NCBI GenBank assembly: GCA_963693305.1
Contig: OY855904.1
Coordinates: 13,191,996-13,255,995, forward strand
DNA: 64,000 bases
Direction: 5' to 3'
Source of the DNA: Meandrina meandrites
Lineage: Eukaryota; Cnidaria; Anthozoa; Scleractinia; Meandrinidae
Part shown: positions 54,801 through 64,000 of the stretch, one piece after another
Numbering within the stretch: the stretch's first letter is position 1
Layout: every line of letters begins with the position of its first letter
The notes under the pieces: generated by a model
The model's database searches: none
The model's input: only the letters and a program-made list of their open reading frames with translations
What the model was told of the DNA's origin: nothing
Position numbers and translations under genes: made by a program

Positions 54801-57800
54801 TCAATGTAATCAACTCTTGAGCAGTTGAAAGTAAGATTGTTGTTACTTTTGTAATACCAGCTTCATGGCACTGCTTGTAATAGACAGAGGATCCATTAAT
54901 TCTAATAAACCTATTATTCCAGATAATTTCCTCTACTGGTACTTGCTCTTTGCATCTGGGAGTAAAACAGTTACGATTTTGCCGAGCTCCCAAGGCTTCT
55001 TTATAAAAGTCAAGAGGTGTATTGGCTTTTAGGAAAGTCTTCAGATTGAAATTGCATTAAAAAAGAAATCGGCTGCCAATGTTGTCTAGATATGCGAGAG
55101 GAATATGACTCCAGCTGGCAGCTGGATTACTGTCATTTTTAAAATCGTTTTATCCAATCATGTGACCTTGAGAGCATTGTTAACTATTTCAAAGTCAGGC
55201 GTGTTTAGTTTTATGCTTAATTTTCACTGTTTTGCTCCAGATAAGGGATTTGATGGCCTAATTGACTGTAGTGATGACGTTTGATGGAAACGATAGCATA
55301 GAAGTGTTATAGATATGTTTGGATAGTGCAAGAGTTTCCAGATTGGTTATATACGGCCATATAATGTTTTGATTTTTGTTTTGATCATTAAAGGAAACTA
55401 ACTTATAGTATGAAGAGAACAAGACCAGATGATGAATCTGTGCACAGAGTTGGCAGGCTTGTCAGGTTTGGAAATCGCCTGGTGAATAACTCTCCTTGGT
55501 GAGAACCAATGCGAATGTTGTTGTTGTTCTTGAAAATTGTATTAAAACATTTTTTTCTCTGTCTTAAAGTTTACTATTTTGATAACTACGTCTTAATGTT
55601 TCAGTATGTTGACGAAAGTGGAGGACCTCGCAACTGGCCTGTCAAGCTTCTCCTTGAAGATTAACACTTCATCGCCGGTTGAAGAGGTATATCCCACTGT
55701 GCTGTCCATTTTGTCTTGCCGTTTGTATGTTGGCTTACTCTACAGGCTCGCCAAGACTCATAAAAATATTAAATGATACCACACATACAAAGATCTTACA
55801 AGAGTATAATTTTGCTTAGATACCTTCCCACGACGAAAAGCTTCCCAAGTCACCGCAAGACATTGATTTAGAGTCTGCTGGACAAAAATTGCTAGCTTCT
55901 TTACCAAACCTGAATAAGGTAAAGAACGAAATATTCTATTATTGCATAGGCAGTGCTCTCTTTAATTGGTCTTCTGTATTTCTTGCTTTTCTAACTTGTG
56001 TCACTTATTCACTATCGCTGAAAACGTAGGTACTCTTTCAGGGGGGAACTCCCCATATATTGCATTGTAGGGAGTAACCCTGGCCCCACAACTCCCACAC
56101 ATTGGAATGAAACATACAAATATAAGACTGACCGTCAACCATAGATTTTTTTTTTTTTGAGAAGTGTTGTGTCTTACCGCGGATACATCACTCAACTCCG
56201 TTGATAAAAGGCCGACCGAGGTTTTAATGTACACTTATTAAACCTAAGTTACACACAAATTCTAAATCCAAACACGCATAGCTTAACTATATAAAGTTCC
56301 GGTTTGGGACTAGCGTTACGTAAGTATCTAACATGGCCGTTACGCCTAATTCATTACTATTATATAACATCTTTCATCGACACTATAACAAGAAGCATGA
56401 ATATATTGTTGTTATTCCAAAACCAGGAAGCATTGTATGGCCAAACATGTATACAACGTGTAACTTGCAGTTTTGATAGAAATCTTGAGTTTCTTTTTAG
56501 GCAACACCAGTTGGAACACCCTTTGCTGAAACTAGGTAAGACCTTCTTGCAGCCTTCCTAAAAAATTCTTCAATTTCCTTCCCATATTTTGGATTTTATA
56601 TCCATTTCTTTGTTGTTAAAGGTATTGTCCGAGATAGGGTTTAAATTGTGTTCATCTGCATAGAAAAACTTTGCGAAAGACTGTTATTGATGCCTGTATC
56701 ATGATACGTTTTTTATTGCGATAGAGCGTTTTCACTCACATGACCAGCGGCCATATTGGTTTGCAAAAGCAAAAGACGATTTTTGCACAAAAATAAAGTT
56801 TAATTCCCGGAGGAATGGCTTGGTACACCAATGTGGCCGCCGTTTCTTTGTTTTGGAACACCAATATGGCTGCCATGATGTTGTATGAAAAGGCTCTATA
56901 CAGGACTGCATGCTACATGTTTCAAATAATTATTATTTTTTAGCTTTTAACATGAAGGAACTATTGTGCAACTTGTTTAACATGGTGTTTTTGTTATTTT
57001 TATCCAACAGTTCCTTGTTCAAGGGTCCATTAGATGTTGGTCAGACCGCAACAGGACATGTTCCACCCTCCCCCTCCACAGTAGCTCAGTATTCACTGTT
57101 CCAGTCGGGCTGGAATGTTCCCCTGACTTCTGCAGCTTTGTCCCATCCAGGTAGATGATATATTGTTCTACTTTGCTTTGCTTCTGTATAACATTTTCCC
57201 AGGTCTTGACCGCAAGTTCATTTTGGTGACATTACCGGGACAAATGGTTGGGGCACCGTGTCTAGAGCATGTCAACACCTGAAACAAATTGACTGTGGCG
57301 AGTAAGACGTCTTTGGGCTCATAACGCGTTCCTCTCCCAGACGAACCCTTGAAAGGAGGCTCATTTGTGACCTTTTGATTTCAAGAGCAGACTCCCCAGT
57401 TGATTTGAATTTTGATTCTCCTGTTACCTGATGGCATTGCGCATAGCAGTTATGACAGATAGCACTTTGCTGTTCTTTTCCTGAGGTTTCATATACCTAG
57501 ATTGTTTTTGCTTTCTCTAAATCTTTCACTGTTATTTTCTCTCAATTAGACTTCTAAGTATCAAATGGAACATTATCTCATTTGCAGAACACCCATCCCA
57601 AAGACCTGTAGCGAAGCCACCGAATCACAGGGTAACCCCAACTGATCACTTGACGGGCACAGGAGCCAGTGCTGTATTCCCACCCACCCTCCCGTCTCCC
57701 CCTGCTGTGCAAGAGAACCGCAGACCCACCAGCTTTGGAACAGGCTTCCCTCCAGCTCCAATGCAGGGAAATTTCAACTCTCCATCCCAGTCTCCATTTG

Positions 57801-57979
57801 GTGGGTTTGGGTTCGGCGGTGGGTGGGGGTCCGGAGTCTGGGCGCCAAACTCATCAAGTGCTAGTGGCAGTGGTGGGACGAGTCCTGGAGCACATGGTTT
57901 ACAGGTAATCTGTTGTTGAGTTTTCTTTTTTTTTTCTGTTGTAGGCTGTGAGGTATATCTTGTTTTAGTATCACCCAGC

Positions 57980-58017
<38 letters not shown>

Positions 58018-58728
58018 GCTACTAGAGGACTATTAGTAATAGTCATCGAGTAGCAAAATTCATGACGCTTTCTTTCGTTTTATTCCCAAATAAATCTTTC
58101 TTCAACTTGCATTTGCTTCCTGCCACGGAAAGTGGATCAGATTTCTATTACCGGGACAAGCTATAAGCTACAGCTATTTCGAGAAAGGTTGTGGGAAAAA
58201 AGCACATAAGTGCACGTGACAAGACCGAAAGGTGGTATAGTATAGAGCTACTTCACGTGCTGAATGTGAATACTAATGAGATATAACGACAAGATAAACG
58301 TGAATTTGCACGTTTTCTTTCCCTTTAGACATGGCATGACATGACAAGGTGCATTCAGCCACGAATTTTTCGAAAATTTTCCTTACTCAGACATGCGACG
58401 GTAAAAGTAAAGCTACAGATAAAGGCCTCCTGAGAGGAAAAACAATTCTTCACGTGCAGAAATACAAACTTGTTCATTTCTTGTAGGTCAATATGCAAAA
58501 TTACTTTAAATACCCAGACCACCTTATGGTCTTGTCGCGTACACTTTTGTACTTCTTTCCGACAACCTTTCTCTGCGAAGCAAATTTTTGTCAACACACA
58601 ATTGTAACTTAAAAACGTTTAAATTGCAGTCCATCTGGGGTTCAGACTTCACGCCTCCATCTGAAGGCATGTCTCCTCTCCAACAACTGCTACAGGAGCA
58701 AAAGAAACACCAACAGAAGGACACTTGA
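42891..58728 (+). CDS. SMG7: SMG7-like nonsense-mediated decay factor
   Basis: Binds phosphorylated UPF1 through an N-terminal 14-3-3-like fold and recruits mRNA decay. Exons read: 42891-42928, 43030-43061, 43999-44050, 46402-46476, 46853-46913, 47390-47461, 48470-48548, 48939-49031, 50335-50406, 50892-50970, 51443-51526, 51933-52012, 52241-52290, 52480-52515, 52571-52675, 53117-53147, 53711-53879, 54183-54253, 54717-54777, 55394-55498, 55605-55686, 55820-55918, 56501-56535, 57011-57150, 57588-57904, 58630-58728. Phases fit throughout, giving 738 residues. Family phrases: RQAETLKAALK, LDKKVEQDLWN, FLEAASGFY, CLVHLGDI, GQPYNQLAILAS, NPFPAASTNLHK and a C-terminal QQLLQEQKKHQQ. No PIN domain, as expected. 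The border at 52515/52571 is doubtful. The C-terminal region is shorter than in vertebrates. Confidence 0.92.
44250..46060 (+). mobile_element. Penelope-like retroelement inside an SMG7 intron
   Basis: A 5'-truncated element of the Penelope group between SMG7 exons 3 and 4. It holds a reverse transcriptase, a C-terminal GIY-YIG endonuclease and an AT-rich 3' part. Near 46022-46060 is TTGAAAATGACC...GGTCGAAACG, the stem-II and GAAAC half of a hammerhead-like tail, as is usual in this group. It lies in the same orientation as the host gene. Confidence 0.85.
44308..45829 (+). pseudogene. Penelope-like reverse transcriptase/GIY-YIG, frameshifted
   Basis: The first part (44308 to about 44765) carries YGLPKTHKK, MRPILSATGTYNY and SYDVSSLFTNVP, the fingers and first palm motif. 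The second part (about 44765-45829, next frame) carries GVAMGSPLGP, the catalytic YVDDTLS and LPFLGMDI, then the endonuclease with CNLCDAGYVGYTCRHLHQR. The frames meet at a run of six A near 44764-44769, where one extra base explains the shift. The N-terminal domain is missing. It is therefore a dead copy, apparently of moderate age because the rest is open. Confidence 0.85.
47700..47985 (+). repeat. SINE-like interspersed repeat with G19 run
   Basis: The stretch with ATAAATGGGTACCGACAAA, GGGATGGACTAGCATCCC, a 19-base G run (47864-47882) and a GGCCTGATGGGCC palindrome-like end has the look of a dispersed repeat that I associate with coral genomes. The family is from memory and unverified. It lies in an SMG7 intron. 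Confidence 0.45.
49104..49191. mobile_element. 88-bp fold-back element
   Basis: AACAATTATCCTGC at 49104-49117 is repeated inverted at 49178-49191, and an inner pair (GGAATATCG / CGATATTC) extends the symmetry. A small MITE-like unit in an SMG7 intron. Confidence 0.6.
49564..49666. mobile_element. ~100-bp fold-back element with 20-bp perfect arms
   Basis: GGCTAGTGGTGGATATTTAC at 49584-49603 is repeated inverted at 49623-49642 without a mismatch. CTATTCACC and GGTGAATAG near the ends form an outer pair. Probably a MITE in an SMG7 intron. Confidence 0.65.
53920..54095 (+). repeat. Possible LINE 3' end with AAAT tail
   Basis: A frame with TVAAFKSALATHLT resembles the last residues of LINE proteins, and an (AAAT)n tail follows at about 54046-54092. 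The piece overlaps the bases after an SMG7 donor site at 53880. Weak evidence. Confidence 0.35.
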
Positions 58729-60129
58729 CACGTTCAACACCGCATGTTAGCGGTTTCCATGACAACATGAAGACAAAGGGCGTGGTCACACAGGGGCTTG
58801 CATCAACCCAGCTCAATTAGTACTGCACTTGATAAGGCAAATTACTTGCGGGTAGTGGAGCCAGTCTGTTAACTAGCAGTCTGAACACGAGTACAGGGAA
58901 TGCTTTGTTTGACACCAGCTTCAAGTGCTCTGTTAGCGAGGTCTTTAGATTATCTCCGCATTGACACCTTTGCAGTTTTTGATAAAAGAACAAACCAACG
59001 AGCTGAAGAGCCAGAGGGATTCTTTCTTGTTTCGTTGGGAACACAGCAAAAGTCTTGTTGTTTTTTCTTTCCACGTCCTTAAAAGGAGCAAAAAAGCAAT
59101 GTCGAGTAAAGAAATCTTTTTCAACATTTGCGTGCATTTTAAGAACACCTTTGGGGGATCTCTAAGTTCCCATTTATATTATCAAAGTTTATTACGGTAT
59201 TGTGAAGCCTGCCTGAGGCTTGTAGTGTACTTTGCTACTATATTTAATATATACCTTAAGTCTAAAAGAGGAAGTGGCGCTAGTGCGCACTTTTGATTTG
59301 AGGGAAGTCACGATATTGCTTCACCTTAAAATTCCATTTATTTCACTGAAAATTCCAAACTATGTTCATTACTATTTTATTAAGCAGCTTCCAGCTTGAA
59401 ATCGATTCCACTGATTTAAGCGGAAATTTTCTCAAACGTGACTCTCGAGTCTTTTTACCTCCACTCTGCTCTTTGAAAGAGAAACTTGAGTAGAACTTAT
59501 TGGGATATCTATTAATTTGAACGCAAGCGAGTGTTAACGAGCGCTGCAGTAACTTGATTTTGTCGTGTAGCGTGCCATTTTTGCACCAAATCTTTGGAAT
59601 CTTTCTTTTTTCATACTCTTGAAAGCGAATGTAAGTGAGTCATGTGAGATAAATATTCAATCGGAGCCAGCTTTCAAAATTCAGCACAGGTTGCCAGCGA
59701 TCATGTGAAAATCAGTTTTTAATTCAATGAAATATTATTTTTGTTGAATGATAAAAAGGCGCTGGTATGGTTCTCTATTATCGACTCTAGTTCTTTTTGG
59801 AACTGAACTGATTATATTTCAAAATGACAGGTTTTAAATCCTATTAACTTTCAATTTTGCATAGTGTGATGTAAACTCGAGTAAAACTAAAGAAGGATTG
59901 ATGTACGGTAACAAGGATGATAAATGATTTTGTGTTTTGATTGCATTTCCAGGTTAAATAATTTATTTTGGGTCTGTAACTGATATTTCTCATTAGAAAA
60001 AGTATCAAGGCATCTTCTGAAAATAAAAATGTATGTCGTTTTTCTCCTTTTTGTGGAGTTTGTTTTTTCTTAATAACAGTAGTAGACAACTATATTTACC
60101 CTCTGATTGATTGTAGAGTATCCAACCAT
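58729..60129. other. 3' UTR and intergenic sequence after SMG7
   Basis: It should contain the 3' UTR of SMG7. I see no gene, no clear repeat and no single polyadenylation signal I would choose. Confidence 0.45.
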
Positions 60130-60408
60130 TTCCCTCCCCAGTCTTTACATTACAACGGGCAAACACCAGGCCACAACACCGTGAACTTCGTGCCCTACTC
60201 TTTACGATGAGTGTTGGGGTTCTCCAGTGAAGTGAAAATGCAGGAGATGTGGCCTACGGTTTATCGTCCTGCAGATGTAATTACAAAGGCAGCACATTCT
60301 CCTCAATTTTACCTTAAGTGTTGGTTCGGCCTGTGGCTCGAACCTGAGACATCCCGCGCGGTTGTCCGGCGCTCTACAAACTCTGCAAACTGAGCCAACC
60401 GGTCGGCC
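60130..60408 (-). mobile_element. tRNA-derived SINE
   Basis: On the minus strand the head (from about 60408) resembles a tRNA: an A-box-like TTGGCTCAGTTTGCAGAG and a B box GGTTCGAGCC about 50 bases later. The body follows with GTGCTGCCTTTGTAATTACA, ACGATAAACCGTAGG, AAGAGTAGGGCA and GGTGTTGTGGCCTG. These phrases fit a SINE common in anthozoan genomes (from memory). It is not a functional tRNA: the head does not close into a full acceptor stem. Confidence 0.7.
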
Positions 60409-60747
60409 GAAGGCTGAAAAATTTACACGTGATTGCAAAATTTTTGTTTTCAGCTCATTTGTAGAATCCACGTTCGTTTGCAGCGTAATAATGACTTTAT
60501 TTATAAAGAAAAAGCAGAAGCGAGAGCAGAACTCGAAGCCCTAACCTTTCACCCCAAAAATTCACCCACCCCTAGATTCCTTAGAGCAAGGTGAAACGGG
60601 CAGTAGTACTGCACTGATGCAAAGCGACTCTGCTGTTGGCTATCGTTGACTACTTCCGTACCATGATGTACCGATCCAATCACATGCGAGGTTTGGCTTG
60701 TCATGAATGTTGGCCAGAAAGTCAGCAGGTGTTATTTATCGTTGTTA

Positions 60748-61246
60748 CCGATCTAAAGCGGCTCTATGACTGGCTATCTCGCTAGAACAATAGAAAATTA
60801 TGTTAAAAACTACAACAGGTGCACCGAGCGTACTGAGCGTACCGAGCGGCACACTCGGTACAGTCGGTATACCCGGTACTCCAGGTACTCTCGGTACACT
60901 CGGTACTCTCGGTACATCCGATACACTCGGTACACGCGGTACACTCTGCACACTCGGTACTCTCGGTACAGTCGGTACATCCGGTGCACTCGGGCCGTAG
61001 GCCGTGGGCCGTGGGCCGTGAAGTGTGCCCGCGGGCCGCGGGCCCGCTTTTAGTAAAATTCTGCCCATCGGAGGAACCACTCATTCAGTAGGGAAATCAC
61101 CACCAAGTGTATGTACCACGAAAATTAACATTATGAATGGAGTATATGTTTTGCTGTTTGTAAAATTGGCATTGCATTTTTTTAGTTACAAAATTTTCAA
61201 TTGCTCTCGCGAGATAGCCAATCACAGAGCTGCTTTGGATCGGTGC
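60748..61246. mobile_element. Fold-back element enclosing a 9-bp satellite
   Basis: Arms of about 65 bp, 60748-60812 and the complement of 61186-61246, share CCGATCxAAAGC, TGGCTATCTCGC and an A-rich end at roughly 80% identity. Inside lies the CGGTACACT satellite and then a GGGCCGTGGGCC-type GC-rich block (about 60990-61045). Long open frames through it (Thr-Arg-Tyr or Gly-Thr-Leu repeats) are by-products of the 9-bp period. Confidence 0.65.
60825..61000 (+). repeat. 9-bp tandem repeat CGGTACACT, about 18-20 units
   Basis: Units of CGGTACACT, CGGTACTCT, CGGTACAGT and CGGTACATC run in phase with few interruptions. The first units (GAGCGTACC) appear in the opposite orientation, so the array itself has a small inversion at its left end. 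The array is inside the fold-back element. Confidence 0.9.
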
Positions 61247-61402
61247 AGTACGACCCGAAACGGGAGAAAAAACTCGGCACGAAACACTATGTGTATAAAA
61301 AACGTTTGGATGCAGAGGACCACGCAACGAAGAATAAAACTACTTGACTTGTCTGTTGCCGGATCTCTTGTAAAAGAAATACTCGTACCAGACGTCACGT
61401 TA

Positions 61403-61983
61403 AGTGTAGATAAAACCAAATTGATTGCAAGGCTGGTGCTACGGCAAAGGGGCAAAATTTATTGGCCAATATTTCAACTAGCAGAGCTAGTCTTCTTCAG
61501 GGCCAGTACAATGTGAAACTAACGGCTCTAAAATTTGAATAGGGATATACATACAATGGCAGTTAATGTTTAACTACATGTAGATATAATGAAATAAGAT
61601 ACATAACTATATACAACGCTGAAAAATGTAAAAAATACCAGAATAGCCAAAACAAAATTTAAGAAAAATGGGAATAACATGAAAATATATAAAAGATGAA
61701 AATAAAAATGAAATAAAATAAAATAAATTGACTAGTTAATGTTCATTCCGTCGATTGATGCCATGTGGTGTGAGTGTTTGACCTTTATCTATAAAATAGG
61801 CTTCTCTAGCTTTTCTACGAGAAGCATTGTTCGTTGGTTGAAGTTCGAGAGGAATGAGTTTCATGTCTTTAATAGAGTGATCCGGCAGGTTGAAATGTGT
61901 AGGTACTGCTGCTGTAGCGTTAGCGTGACTAGGGTTATTTGTGGCTTGTCTGTGTTCGGTGAATCGTTCACGAAGTGTACGCT
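61403..61983 (-). pseudogene. Inverted partial copy of the Penelope endonuclease end
   Basis: Minus-strand copy of the last ~85 codons of the neighbouring unit and its 3' tail, including the CTGAAGA/GAAA hairpin. It joins the plus-strand copy directly at 61983/61984. Its open frame on the plus strand (from 61739) is the antisense and not a gene. Confidence 0.75.
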
Positions 61984-62925
61984 TAAATCGAAACTGATCT
62001 CTATTGCAAACCTACTGACAAACACCAATACTTGCTACATTCCTCAAGTCATCCGTAACACACCAAGAAATCAATCCCCTACAGCCTCGCTCTCCGCTTA
62101 CGCCGTATTTGCTCCAAAGATGATTATTTCGACAACCGATCTACAGAACTACAACAGTACTTAACAAAAAGAGGATATAAACCCAGTTTCGTAAGAGGCC
62201 AAATCTCAAGAGCCAAACTCATTCCTAGAAATGACACTCTGAAAGAACAAAGTCATGACATCAAAAAACCCAGCAGAGTCCCATTCACAATCACCTATAA
62301 CCCAGCCTTACCTAACATCAACAAAATACTGCAGAAGAAGCAACCCATTCTCAATTCAACAGCACGCTTACAAAACATCTACAAAGAAACACCTGTTGTG
62401 GCTTATCGGCGTTCACCAAATCTCCGTGACCTATTAGTTCGGGCAAAACTAAAAAATCCAGCAAACCCTGCAACCAACCAACCACATGGCACTTTCCGCT
62501 GCAACTCCAAACACGGATGTCTCACCTGCTCCCACATAGAAGATGGTAGAACAACGTACACATTCAGCAACACGGGAGAGGTACGGGAAATCAAGCAACA
62601 TATGAATTGCAAATCCACAAACTTAACGTACATGATAGAATGTCAGAAATGTAAGAAACAATACATAGGGGAGACTAAGCGTACACTTCGTGAACGATTC
62701 ACCGAACACAGACAAGCCACAAATAACCCTAGTCACGCTAACGCTACAGCAGCAGTACCTACACATTTCAACCTGCCGGATCACTCTATTAAAGACATGA
62801 AACTCATTCCTCTCGAACTTCAACCAACGAACAATGCTTCTCGTAGAAAAGCTAGAGAAGCCTATTTTATAGATAAAGGTCAAACACTCACACCACATGG
62901 CATCAATCGACGGAATGAACATTAA
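61984..62925 (+). pseudogene. Penelope-like protein C-terminus with GIY-YIG endonuclease
   Basis: One frame runs from about 61988 to 62925. It starts in the reverse transcriptase thumb (TDLYCKPTDKHQYLLHSSS), then shows YLTKRGYKPSF, a Cys-rich linker (CNSKHGCLTCSH) and the endonuclease CQKCKKQYIGETKRTLRERF with a HRQ and a DHS segment. A TAA at 62056 breaks the frame, and the catalytic part of the reverse transcriptase is missing. The copy is dead. Confidence 0.8.
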
Positions 62926-63312
62926 CTAGTCAATTTATTTTATTTTATTTCATTTTTATTTTCATCTTTTATATATTTGCATGTTATTCCCATTTTTCTT
63001 AAATTTTGTTTTGGCTATTCTGGTATTTTTTACATTTTTCAGCGTTGTATATAGTTATGTATCTTATTTCATTATATCTACATGTAGTTAAACATTAACT
63101 GCCATTGTATGTATATCCCTATTCAAATTTTAGAGCCGTTAGTTTCACATTGTACTGGCCCTGAAGAAGACTAGCTCTGCTAGTTGAAATATTGGCCAAT
63201 AAATTTTGCCCCTTTGCCGTAGCACCAGCCTTGCAATCAATTTGGTTTTATCTACACTATGTGTATCTTATATGACGTGACACCTAGCGAACGTCATCCG
63301 CTGTACGAATGT

Positions 63313-63778
63313 ATGGGGGCTCCAAAAAAGAAAATGGCGGACGAGAATGGTAAGTTTTAAATTCTGTCAAAAAACAGCTGATGTGTCTTATTTACTTGAA
63401 ATGTGAAGTCTCTCTTTACATGATTTGATGTAACAATACATCTGAGAACTGTAGAAATGTGATGGCTGCTTTGATAGCGTAGCTTTACCTAATTCCAAGA
63501 AGAAAACTTGTCGAGAAGCCTTCACCTCGGCCTCTCGGGCTTGAAATGAAAAGCGGAAATCACTCGTTCTTTAAGTCCTCCAGCTAAAGCTAGAGGATCG
63601 AATTTTACAGTTCTCAGGTTCTTGAGCTTATATTTTTTGTTGTGTTATACCGTTTACCTCTGTTTAGAAATGGACTCCCAAATATACAGGTTTCAAGACT
63701 GCGAAACATCATCAGACTCTTTCTACGATTATCCATCAAGTATTCGAGATAATGCTGTTCCACTTATCATTGATAATG
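63313..63778 (+). CDS. ACTR5: Actin-related protein 5 (INO80 subunit), first two exons
   Basis: Partial gene running off the right edge. Exon 1 holds either an ATG at 63313 or the in-frame ATG at 63334 (MADEN) and ends at the donor 63350. Exon 2 is 63668-63778. The joined phases agree (AAT G | AA ATG). Its product contains IYRFQDCET, YPSSIRDN and then VPLIIDNG, the start of the actin fold in ARP5, a subunit of the INO80 chromatin remodeller; the phrase IDNG with Gly/Ser next is the first phosphate-loop strand. The exon after 63778 lies outside the window. The call rests on about 45 residues, so confidence is moderate. Confidence 0.65.
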
Positions 63779-64000
63779 GTGAGTTCTTCCCGCACGATAA
63801 CCTTGTTACGGAGTTCACATTACAGTAATCTTTTTACTTTTGGCGAGCTTTCCGTATAACACCATAATCCATACTTAAGTTACTTATGCACTAGTCATTT
63901 GTTTCCTCCGCCCCCCACCCCCGCGACATGCGGGGACTTTGCCGGGCAATAGCGGGGGAATTACTGCAGCTTTGCGATGATTTTATGCCCAGACCCCTAG
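63779..64000. other. Intron sequence at the right edge
   Basis: It starts with the donor GTGAGT at 63779 and is presumed intron of the ACTR5-like gene. Nothing else is visible apart from a C-rich patch near 63910. Confidence 0.5.

Larger units (their letters stand above)
61403..63258. mobile_element. Penelope-like fragment with long inverted repeat
   Basis: A 3' fragment of a second Penelope-like element (plus strand from about 61984) together with an inverted copy of its own end: 61403-61983 is the complement of 62676-63258 (arms about 582 bp, nearly identical) around a 692-bp spacer. Inverted partial copies of this kind are known for the group. The bases flanking the two ends do not form an obvious target duplication. 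Confidence 0.8.

Noticed and set aside
60330..60408. A tRNA gene on the minus strand
   Set aside because: A and B boxes are present, but the acceptor stem does not close and a SINE body follows.
60745..61084. Arg-Tyr or Val-Pro repeat proteins
   Set aside because: Multiple frames on both strands are open because the array period is nine bases.
61739..62164. 141-codon plus-strand frame
   Set aside because: It is antisense to the inverted Penelope fragment and then runs out of frame into the forward copy.

Overview
The window is animal nuclear DNA, most likely from a cnidarian and probably an anthozoan such as a coral. It has long introns with GT/AG borders, two clearly recognisable metazoan genes (a pappalysin and SMG7), the 5' end of a third (actin-related protein 5), and many interspersed repeats of cnidarian type, including a tRNA-derived SINE, a LINE tail, Penelope-like retroelements and fold-back elements. 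The species call is inference.

The most striking item is an apparently complete 16.5 kb Polinton/Maverick element (adintovirus-like endogenous virus) at 7467-23945. It has 268-bp terminal inverted repeats that read as identical, flanked by a 5-bp target duplication. All the expected family genes are present and open: protein-primed DNA polymerase B, retroviral-type integrase, packaging ATPase, adenain-like protease, and major and minor capsid proteins. Accessory genes include a collagen-like fibre protein with a phage-tail-fibre-like stalk, two tandem paralogues sharing a zinc-ribbon head (one with a parvovirus-type phospholipase A2 domain), a basic repeat protein, a two-helix membrane protein and several unknown small genes. 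Most of its genes have a TATATA-type motif just before the ATG. Each terminal repeat is itself a 209-bp hairpin palindrome. The protease frame has no ATG and overlaps the preceding gene at a run of eight A.

Layout. 1-7466: no gene recognised, one fold-back element. 7467-23945: the Polinton. 23946-27183: intergenic. 27184-39795: a seven-exon, plus-strand pappalysin-like metalloprotease gene (about 1591 codons). 39850-42890: intergenic, with a 33-bp minisatellite and a minus-strand LINE tail. 42891-58728: a plus-strand SMG7 (nonsense-mediated decay) gene whose exon phases all fit (about 738 codons), with a frameshifted Penelope-like element in its third intron. 58729-63258: repeats (SINE, fold-back element with a 9-bp satellite, Penelope fragment with a long inverted repeat). 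63313-63778: the first two exons of an ACTR5/ARP5-like gene that runs off the right edge.

The viral genes form a self-contained replication, integration and virion module. The host genes are unrelated to it and to one another in function.
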